From the NCBI GenBank assembly GCA_012517635.1, contig JAAYUP010000002.1, forward strand, positions 1-6,355: DNA of 6,355 nucleotides, in the 5' to 3' direction. The first letter of the stretch is position 1. Each line of letters starts with the position of its first letter. The notes beneath the pieces are model-generated. The model was given only the letters and a program-made list of their open reading frames with translations. It was not told the DNA's origin and did not search any database. A program made the translations under genes and the position numbers. Of the stretch, positions 1 through 4,328 are shown in pieces. Origin of the DNA: Candidatus Atribacter alterifermentans. GTDB taxonomy: Bacteria; Atribacterota; Atribacteria; Atribacterales; Atribacteraceae.

Positions 1-120
1 ATCTCCGGTTGGTCACCAGTTATCTCATTGAGTATACGAAAAGACTGGATAAGGAGTAAAAAGGATATCAGCTCTGAGGCGATTACCGAGCAACAAGCAG
101 AGCTTCTAAAGATAGCCTAA
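1..120 (+). CDS. 3' end of an unidentified reading frame (partial)
   Basis: A frame open from the window edge to a TAA at 118-120 ends in a helix-like, charged tail (SSEAITEQQAELLKIA). A second frame, from position 3 to a TAA at 57-59, reads equally naturally (LVTSYLIEYTKRLDKE). Either one is the true C-terminus, or the two halves were one protein broken by a frameshift. The hairpin just downstream (154-202) suggests this may be the tail of a transposase gene, but no catalytic motif lies inside the window. I do not recognise the family, and the sequence to the left would decide it. Confidence 0.25.
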   Translation: MSGWSPVISLSIRKDWIRSKKDISSEAITEQQAELLKIA

Positions 121-153
121 GAAAAAAGAAAAGAAAACAAAAAGAAAGAAAGA

Positions 154-202
154 GGCTGTGGATAGATGGACAACCCTGCGGGTTGACCACGGATCCACAG
201 CC
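154..202. repeat. Two-tier hairpin, possible insertion-sequence end
   Basis: The outer arms GGCTGTGGAT (154-163) and ATCCACAGCC (193-202) are perfect 10-bp complements. Inside them a second stem pairs TGG plus CAACCC (167-176) with GGGTTG plus CCA (180-189), with one A-A mismatch and a 3-nt TGC loop. It follows a purine-only stretch (about 120-155) and is not followed by a T run, so it is a poor intrinsic terminator. From memory, similar nested TGTGGAT/ATCCACA hairpins occur near the ends of some insertion sequences. That link is inference. Confidence 0.5.
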
Positions 203-390
203 CGACGACTCATGAATAGTTATTCACTCAAATAACAGAAAGAATTGACCAAATAGTAAGGTCGTATTTTTCTCTTTATTTTTATCCTTCATTTTGCTGA
301 AAAAGGAGGTGAATCAATCGAGTAATTGTTTAAAGAGAGAAGACATTTCATTCAAGTAAGGTCATCTCTGTGTTTAAAAAGAGTCTCCGG
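203..390. other. Non-coding stretch with an orphan Shine-Dalgarno-like sequence
   Basis: No convincing gene is visible here. AAGGAGGTGA around 304-313 is an almost perfect match to the anti-Shine-Dalgarno sequence, yet no ATG, GTG or TTG follows at the right distance. The only options are a GTG inside the motif itself or a TTG about 16 bases on, both giving tiny peptides. It may be the leftover start region of a gene removed by rearrangement. Confidence 0.4.
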
Positions 391-416
391 TGTTCGTTAA
401 GAGTAAATTGCGAACA
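391..416. promoter_or_regulatory. Inverted repeat abutting the cassette promoter (possible operator)
   Basis: TGTTCG (391-396) and CGAACA (411-416) are exact inverted complements 14 bases apart. The right arm ends 4 bases before a TTGACA -35 box. The position suits a dimeric regulator binding site, but a short hairpin by chance is possible. The order of the half sites is the reverse of the CGAAC-N4-GTTCG LexA box of Gram-positive bacteria. Confidence 0.35.
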
Positions 417-420
417 TTAT

Positions 421-447
421 TTGACACATACATAAAAATGATATAAA
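421..447 (+). promoter_or_regulatory. Promoter of the three-gene HEPN cassette
   Basis: A consensus -35 box TTGACA lies at 421-426 and a TATAAA -10 box at 442-447, preceded by TG one base upstream (extended -10, 439-440). The spacer is 15 bases, shorter than the usual 17. The extended -10 could compensate. Transcription would start near 455, leaving a leader of about 65 bases before the first ATG. No other promoter of this quality is seen before the downstream genes. Confidence 0.5.
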
Positions 448-500
448 AAATATTCCTCAATTTGTTTTTATATGATATTATTAAAAAAGTAATTTTATAA

Positions 501-506
501 GGAGGG
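501..506 (+). promoter_or_regulatory. Ribosome binding site of cassette gene 1
   Basis: GGAGGG at 501-506 directly touches a TTG at 507, too close for initiation there. The ATG at 519 is 12 bases away, slightly long but usable, so I place the start at 519. Confidence 0.55.
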
Positions 507-518
507 TTGATAATAAAC

Positions 519-1142
519 ATGGAACCAAATTTTGTCCGTGCTGATATTGTATTAATTGCTTCTCCTCACAACCCTCTCCTTATAACCCCTGATATGATAC
601 AGAGAGAAAAACTTTTATTTAATGAAAAACTAAATGTATTACAAAGCATTCAAAATCCTGGATTTTCGTTCATTGATTACGATTTATTTACGGTTATGGT
701 TGATATACAAAGACTCCAAATAACATCTAAAAACAATGAGGACGAGAATCTAAAATCAATAATTCATTTCGTCAAAAAATATTTATCATTATTTACAACC
801 TTATCTTATAATGCTATGGGTATAAATTTTGATTGGATGAAAAACTATTCGTCGAATGAAGTATTTCCAGTTATTGAACCAAATTCACAGTTACAAGAAT
901 TTTTACCGATTGAATTAAAAGACCATGAATTATATTATGGGAACATTATCTATGCTAAAAACAATGATTACTTATTAAGGCTTTCAATTGAACAGATACG
1001 AAAACCATCATTTCAAATTTGGTACCATTATAATTTTCATCATGAGTTAATAAATTTGGATTTATCAAAAATACTTGAATATCTAGAGAATTATCAAAGT
1101 CTTTATTTTTTATCACAAAATATTTCAATTAAGCTTTATTGA
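519..1142 (+). CDS. Cassette gene 1: protein of unknown function
   Basis: A 207-residue protein with no signal peptide or membrane segment, so probably cytoplasmic. I do not recognise a named family. Visible marks are an N-terminal strand-like segment (VLIASPHNPLLITPDMI), a central DLFTVMVDIQRLQIT stretch followed by a helix-like ENLKSIIHFVKKY segment, then AMGINFDWM and a C-terminal aromatic and His-rich part (WYHYNFHHEL). The alternation suggests a mixed alpha/beta fold. Start choice is ATG 519 rather than TTG 507 because of ribosome-binding-site spacing. Its stop overlaps or nearly touches the next gene, so the two are probably translated in coupling. Codon use is very AT-rich compared with the genes to the right, consistent with transfer. 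Most likely it works with the two downstream genes; its role (partner, sensor or neutraliser of the HEPN protein) is open. Confidence 0.8.
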   Translation: MEPNFVRADIVLIASPHNPLLITPDMIQREKLLFNEKLNVLQSIQNPGFSFIDYDLFTVMVDIQRLQITSKNNEDENLKSIIHFVKKYLSLFTTLSYNAMGINFDWMKNYSSNEVFPVIEPNSQLQEFLPIELKDHELYYGNIIYAKNNDYLLRLSIEQIRKPSFQIWYHYNFHHELINLDLSKILEYLENYQSLYFLSQNISIKLY

Positions 1143-1147
1143 AAAAA

Positions 1148-1801
1148 ATGACACAAACATTAGATTTGCCAAAAAATCAAACAGAGAGTTTTTCAAATAT
1201 TCCGTTTGAAGTTGATAGAATAATTGCTTATATATTTCAAGCAACAGAGAGTCGCTATAAAACCGATAGCAATGCTTATATATTTCAAGCAACAGAGAGT
1301 TTTTCAAATATTCCGTTTGAAGTTGATAGAATAATTGCTTATATAAGCCGGAAAAGCCAACATTTTTCAGGTGAATTCCATCAATTGCAAATGGATTCTG
1401 ATAGTATTAGCTTTTATCTAATGGATATGATAGGAAGTCAATATATTGAAAGTACAAAAGCCGAGTGGAGAGTAATAAAAATTTATAATCATGAAAAAGA
1501 GTATAATTTTAGGGGTTCCGAATTAATTAAAGGGTTTCTAGCTCAACATGAAAACCTATACCCTGTTCTTAAGAAAGCCTTTAATGTTATCAGAAAATAT
1601 TTTTACAAGGAGCAATTAATATTAGAATTAATTACAGACCCAGAAGGCTTTGATAGGAAGGAATTGTACCTTTTTATTCAAGTTGAATATGAAAAAGCAG
1701 AAAGTGCTATTAAAAAACTTGATAGCATCGATAAAACATGGTTATGTAAACTTGATAAGAACGTGCTCAAATATTTCAATATTGACCTTGAATTCATATG
1801 A
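1148..1801 (+). CDS. Cassette gene 2: unknown protein with N-terminal repeat
   Basis: A 217-residue protein from ATG 1148. A TTG at 1139 overlapping the stop of gene 1 by 4 bases is the alternative start and adds three residues. Neither start has a clear ribosome binding site, which points to translational coupling. The N-terminus holds an in-frame duplication: residues 12-29 recur at 49-66, and AYIFQATES (27-35) recurs at 43-51. Without the extra 37 residues the protein would be about 180 residues. The C-terminal half looks like an intact alpha/beta domain (LYPVLKKAFNVIRKYF, then LILELITDPEGFDRKELYLFIQVE and a closing DLEFI). I have a vague memory of this 'DPE...ELxxxI...DxxWL' pattern in hypothetical proteins next to HEPN genes, but cannot confirm it. 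The ATGA overlap with gene 3 indicates co-expression. No catalytic motif is recognised. Confidence 0.8.
   Translation: MTQTLDLPKNQTESFSNIPFEVDRIIAYIFQATESRYKTDSNAYIFQATESFSNIPFEVDRIIAYISRKSQHFSGEFHQLQMDSDSISFYLMDMIGSQYIESTKAEWRVIKIYNHEKEYNFRGSELIKGFLAQHENLYPVLKKAFNVIRKYFYKEQLILELITDPEGFDRKELYLFIQVEYEKAESAIKKLDSIDKTWLCKLDKNVLKYFNIDLEFI
1180..1345 (+). repeat. Three-unit mosaic direct repeat inside cassette gene 2
   Basis: Units begin at 1180, 1243 and 1291, each with the head AACAGAGAGT. Units 1 and 2 end with the 18-base tail TGCTTATATATTTCAAGC; unit 3 keeps only its first 10 bases. The 35-base core of unit 1 (1190-1224) is identical in unit 3, so 55 bases match exactly (1180-1234 and 1291-1345, offset 111). 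Unit 2 has a shorter 20-base core (1253-1272) that resembles the others only weakly around GATAG. Both offsets (111 and 48) are multiples of three, so the frame is kept. Confidence 0.9.
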
Positions 1802-2193
1802 GCTTTGAATGGAAACATTATTATCTATTAGCAAAAGAACTCGGTGGGGATAGAAGAGCAAATCCATGCCCAGAATCAAAACAACGTTCATCAATTAGTA
1901 GGGCATATTATTCTGTTTTTTGTATAAGTAGAGATTTTTTAAATCAAAAATATGGATTTGTAATTTGTACAACCCGTAATTCCCATCAACAAGTTATCGA
2001 TGAATTGCTTAATTATGGGCCAGAGGAAAAAGAAATCAGCCAAAAATTAAAAAGATTAAAAATGTTTCGCATTAAAGCTGATTATGAATCAAATCTAGAT
2101 AGTAAGTATTTATTTGGAAAGCATTTACAATCAATAATTTTGGCTGGAGAGATTCTTGATATTTATATTAATACAAAAAAATTCATCAAATAG
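1798..2193 (+). CDS. Cassette gene 3: HEPN-domain protein
   Basis: A 131-residue, mostly helical soluble protein that starts in an ATGA overlap with gene 2. Residues 30-48 (RSSISRAYYSVFCISRDFL) match the first conserved helix of HEPN proteins, usually seen as 'aaisRaYYavF'. Residues 84-96 (LKRLKMFRIKADY) match the 'Lr..R..ADY' segment of the same group. HEPN proteins are commonly RNases in toxin-antitoxin, abortive-infection and CRISPR contexts, using an R-x4-6-H motif. Here the Arg at 91 is followed by KADYESN with no His at the expected distance, so cleavage activity is uncertain; the protein may be a non-catalytic or differently acting member. The usual MNT nucleotidyltransferase partner is absent; instead two unknown proteins precede it. 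The gene is AT-rich and ends 40 bases from the convergent recombinase remnant. Confidence 0.8.
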   Translation: MSFEWKHYYLLAKELGGDRRANPCPESKQRSSISRAYYSVFCISRDFLNQKYGFVICTTRNSHQQVIDELLNYGPEEKEISQKLKRLKMFRIKADYESNLDSKYLFGKHLQSIILAGEILDIYINTKKFIK

Positions 2194-2207
2194 ATTATTC
2201 TTAATCT
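2192..2207 (+). terminator. Weak terminator-like hairpin after the cassette
   Basis: AGATTA (2192-2197) and TAATCT (2202-2207) form a perfect 6-bp stem with a TTCT loop, overlapping the stop codon of the HEPN gene and followed by a T-rich but interrupted stretch. The AT-only nature of most pairs makes it weak. Confidence 0.3.
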
Positions 2208-2233
2208 CCTTATTCTTTCTTGTACCAGCATAT

Positions 2234-3123
2234 TCAGATGACTTGCTCTTCATGTTCTCTCTTTAAATCTTCCCCATTTAACGCTAAATACCTCTTGGTC
2301 ATGTTCAAATCAGCATGGTCCATGGTCCTTTGTAATGTAAATGCATTCCCACCATTACGGAGATACAAAAGAGCAAATGAATGACGCAATGAATATGGGG
2401 TAATGGAAGAACCAAGTTGATGACTATATTGTTTCAACCGGTAAGCCCAGGAAGTTTCAAGAAGAGGCCTTCCTTCATAGGAACAAAAAACGGGGACGGT
2501 ATCGCCCCAGGTAATCAATCGAGCTTTCATTAACTTTTGAAGGTAGGTAGCGGTAAGGGGAGAAATGGGAACGGTACGGGTGGCTTTGGTTTTGGCTATT
2601 TCCTTTCTGATGGTGTGACTTCCAGGCCTGGAAGGTTTATATCTTTGGGAAGAAGCAATAACCCCTCCTGGGGACGTATTCCAGTATCCAAAGTTAAGAG
2701 GATAAGGCAATAGTCTCGAAGACCGGCAAAAGTTTTTTTATTGGGGAGCTTTAAGAGTTCAATTAATACTTCTTTGGAAACATTACGGACCTTTCCCTCA
2801 TCCTTTCTCTTGGGAAAGTTGATGGGGTTTTTCGGAATAGCTCCCTCCTGGACTAAATAAGAAAAGAAGGATTTGAGGTAAGCCCTCCAAATGTTAAAGG
2901 TGGCGGGTGAAATATTGGAAACCGAGAAGTATTCAAAAACACAATGGCATAAATGATGGTAATCGTCCAGACAACCCGGATACCTTTTAAAAAAGCGGTG
3001 GATGTTTTTTTGATAATCGGTGATGGTTCTTTCCCTTAAGCCCTGGACCTTCTTAACAGTGATAAATTCTGAAAAGTATTCTTTCCAGGTTAAAACGGTG
3101 AGTAATTTTAGCGTTTTTCCCAT
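2234..3123 (-). pseudogene. Tyrosine recombinase/integrase, frameshifted
   Basis: Two overlapping frames make one site-specific tyrosine recombinase of about 295 residues, the normal length for Xer/phage-type integrases. The first part (from ATG 3123, with AAAGGGG about 8 bases upstream) has the SAM-like N-terminal core-binding domain (about 10-105) and catalytic box I Arg150 in TGIRPQE. The second part carries KTKATRTVPIS (the beta-hairpin Lys region), TPYSLRHSF (box II Arg; the usual first His of HxxR is Tyr), the MDHADL His, and the nucleophile Tyr in TKRYLAL. The frames join at 2613-2616, where GTCACACCATC replaces an expected GTCACCATC: a 2-base AC duplication. In the first frame this gives a stop five codons later, removing the active site. 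All other motifs are preserved, so the break is recent or a sequence error. It lies downstream of tRNA-Arg in the same direction, suggesting it once integrated an element there. Confidence 0.85.
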
Positions 3124-3124
3124 T

Positions 3125-3167
3125 TTAAAAACCCCTTTCTAACAGCAGCGGACTCAGAGGTTTTTAA
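3125..3167. repeat. 9-bp inverted repeat over the recombinase ribosome binding site
   Basis: TTAAAAACC (3125-3133) and GGTTTTTAA (3159-3167) are perfect inverted complements separated by 25 bases. The left arm lies next to the start codon at 3123 and covers part of the AAAGGGG ribosome binding site. It could hide the start in an mRNA hairpin or be a recombinase or regulator binding site near the presumed attachment site. Confidence 0.45.
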
Positions 3168-3216
3168 TGGAAAAATGAAGAAAGTAAAAATTGTATTTTT
3201 GGCTCAACGAAGAAAA

Positions 3217-3293
<77 letters not shown>

Positions 3294-3312
3294 GAGGATG
3301 AATTGCGAAATT

Positions 3313-3341
3313 ATTCTAAAGCCTTGTGAGCTGTGCGTCAA
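3313..3341 (-). promoter_or_regulatory. tRNA-Arg promoter
   Basis: On the minus strand TTGACG (3336-3341) and TAGAAT (3313-3318) are separated by exactly 17 bases; each box matches consensus at five of six positions. Transcription would begin about a dozen bases before the mature tRNA 5' end at 3293. This is the best promoter in the window, as expected for a stable RNA. Confidence 0.75.
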
Positions 3342-3359
3342 GTTACAAATGAGATAAAC

Positions 3360-3387
3360 TTTTCAGCTGAATAAGAAATAGTATAAT
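3360..3387 (+). promoter_or_regulatory. Promoter of the PspC-domain gene
   Basis: A perfect TATAAT at 3382-3387 is preceded, with a 16-base spacer, by a poor -35 (TTTTCA, 3360-3365). It is about 37 bases before the proposed start and is arranged back to back with the tRNA promoter. Confidence 0.5.
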
Positions 3388-3408
3388 AGAACGAAGATAA
3401 TATTGCGT

Positions 3409-3415
3409 AAGGGGG
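3409..3415 (+). promoter_or_regulatory. Ribosome binding site that sets the PspC start
   Basis: AAGGGGG at 3409-3415 sits 8 bases before TTG 3424. The upstream in-frame TTG at 3403 lies before this site and would make it part of the coding sequence, so TTG 3424 is preferred. Confidence 0.6.
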
Positions 3416-3423
3416 ATAATAAT

Positions 3424-3858
3424 TTGGATAAAAGACTTTACCGTTCGCGAACTGATAAAATTTTAGGTGGTGTATGTTCTGGAATAGCTAAATATGTTGA
3501 AGTTGATCCGACTATTATTCGATTAATTGCCGTTGCTCTCATTTTTGCTGGTGGATCAGGAATATTAGCCTATATTATTGCCTGGATTATCGTTCCCGAA
3601 GAGCCGTCAGGTGAGGTAGGGCAGGAGGATAAAATGATCGAGGTGACTCCGGAAAAAAAAGAGGAGGAAGAGAAAAAGCGGACAAAAAATCTCGAGCTTC
3701 TTGCCTGGGTATTAATTATAATTGGGATTATCTGGGTGGCACGCTATGCTTTTTCTTGGTGGTTCCCAATTTTCCCCTGGTTTGGTAAAGTGGCTTTTCC
3801 AATCATTTTGATTTTCTTGGGGATATTGCTGGTTATTACTTTAAGAAAAAAATCATAG
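3424..3858 (+). CDS. PspC-domain membrane protein
   Basis: A 144-residue inner-membrane protein starting at TTG 3424 with the typical PspC opening MDKRLYRSRTDKILGGVCSGIAKY. Residues 1-60 form the PspC domain (GGVCSGIAKY, VDPTIIRL, then the membrane helix about 31-57 ending WIIVPEEP). A charged Lys/Glu linker (about 62-90) follows, and two further hydrophobic helices (about 91-110 and 122-140) close the protein, as in PspC proteins with a C-terminal membrane module. PspC proteins act in envelope-stress sensing through the phage-shock response. No pspA or pspB neighbour is visible, so this is probably a stand-alone member whose exact job is unknown. It has its own promoter, diverging from tRNA-Arg, and looks like native chromosome rather than island DNA. 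Confidence 0.9.
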   Translation: MDKRLYRSRTDKILGGVCSGIAKYVEVDPTIIRLIAVALIFAGGSGILAYIIAWIIVPEEPSGEVGQEDKMIEVTPEKKEEEEKKRTKNLELLAWVLIIIGIIWVARYAFSWWFPIFPWFGKVAFPIILIFLGILLVITLRKKS

Positions 3859-3920
3859 CGGATAGATTACCTTGTTGCTTTGCAGCATCAGATGATAAAG
3901 AAGATACTTATTTAGGAACC

Positions 3921-3959
3921 AATCTCCTCCTTCAATAAAGAGAGATAAAAGGAGGGATT
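3921..3959. repeat. Imperfect inverted repeat downstream of PspC
   Basis: AATCTCCTCCTT (3921-3932) pairs with AAGGAGGGATT (3949-3959), with a one-base bulge and an A-rich loop. No T run follows, so it is a doubtful terminator for the PspC gene. Confidence 0.35.
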
Positions 3960-4048
3960 TGACTTTCTGGAGACGAATCGAATCCCTCTCAATTTTCCTT
4001 TAGCCAAAGGGAGAAGAAATAAAAAAGATTATTCTCATGAGATTACCA

Positions 4049-4077
4049 CGTCATACAATACATTCCTTGCAATGACG
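4049..4077. repeat. Inverted repeat CGTCAT/ATGACG
   Basis: CGTCAT (4049-4054) and ATGACG (4072-4077) pair, with an inner CAA/TTG extension. It probably belongs to the same dispersed intergenic repeat as the hairpin at 4093-4126. Confidence 0.4.
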
Positions 4078-4092
4078 GATTGGGTTGATGAG

Positions 4093-4126
4093 ATCCTCAC
4101 GCCCTCACAAAACGAGGGCTCAGGAT
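4093..4126. repeat. Two-tier hairpin (intergenic repeat)
   Basis: ATCCT (4093-4097) pairs with AGGAT (4122-4126), and inside it GCCCTC (4101-4106) pairs perfectly with GAGGGC (4114-4119) around a 7-base loop. The small unpaired bulges are 3 and 2 bases. Confidence 0.5.
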
Positions 4127-4153
4127 GACAAGATTAAAGGCACACCCCCCTAA

Positions 4154-4169
4154 CCCCCCTCAATGGGGG
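4154..4169. repeat. C-run/G-run hairpin
   Basis: CCCCCC at 4154-4159 faces GGGGG at 4165-4169 across a TCAAT loop. A second C run at 4145-4150 precedes it. It resembles the boilerplate C/G-rich intergenic repeats also visible at the right edge of the window. Confidence 0.45.
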
Positions 4170-4245
4170 AATTCATTTGATGATATTTACAGGATAGACG
4201 GTCATACTGATTTGCAGTAACTGATGAGGATAAAAATAAAGATTC

Positions 4246-4263
4246 GACATGCCATGGCATGTC
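4246..4263. repeat. Perfect 18-base palindrome
   Basis: GACATGCCATGGCATGTC reads the same on both strands with no central spacer. It is followed 19 bases later by another hairpin (4283-4302). A protein-binding site or a REP-like dispersed repeat are both possible. Confidence 0.6.
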
Positions 4264-4282
4264 ACTACATTAAATAAAGAAC

Positions 4283-4302
4283 GGGCGCAATAAATTGCGC
4301 CC
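4283..4302 (-). terminator. Likely intrinsic terminator of the GHL10 gene
   Basis: The arms GGGCGCAAT (4283-4291) and ATTGCGCCC (4294-4302) form a perfect 9-bp GC-rich stem. On the minus strand it lies 26 bases after the stop of the GHL10 gene and is followed by GTTCTTTATTTA, a moderately T-rich tail. It may also be a member of a dispersed palindromic repeat used as a terminator. Confidence 0.5.
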
Positions 4303-4328
4303 CTATAAAAGGCTTGTCATTTAGATTC

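Larger units (their letters stand above)
3859..4282. other. Long intergenic region packed with small hairpin repeats
   Basis: No gene is seen between the PspC stop and the GHL10 terminator. Instead there is a chain of inverted repeats: an imperfect pair at 3921-3959, CGTCAT/ATGACG at 4049-4077, a two-tier hairpin at 4093-4126, a C-run/G-run hairpin at 4154-4169 and an 18-base palindrome at 4246-4263. The phrases 'gagattaccacgtca...caatgacg' and 'ccccccctcaatggggg' resemble dispersed intergenic repeats of many environmental bacterial genomes. That resemblance is from memory. Confidence 0.6.

Noticed and set aside
154..202. Intrinsic terminator
   Set aside because: The hairpin is strong but is followed by a mixed CGACGACTC sequence, not a T run.
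391..416. LexA (SOS) box
   Set aside because: The half sites are in the opposite order and the spacing is too long for a CGAAC-N4-GTTCG box.
1..500. Second attachment site copied from the tRNA-Arg 3' end
   Set aside because: I found no stretch matching the tRNA 3' half here; the distal site, if any, is outside the window.
1125..1307. Minus-strand frame with repeated LLLEIYK segments
   Set aside because: Its repeats are only the reverse reading of the duplication in cassette gene 2, and it has no start signals.
1180..1345. CRISPR-like array of repeats with variable middles
   Set aside because: Only three units, with uneven spacing, lying wholly inside an open frame; no cas genes. It is a coding mosaic duplication.
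2596..2710. Programmed ribosomal frameshift in the recombinase gene
   Set aside because: No slippery heptamer or downstream stimulatory hairpin is seen, and a 2-base AC duplication explains the shift simply.
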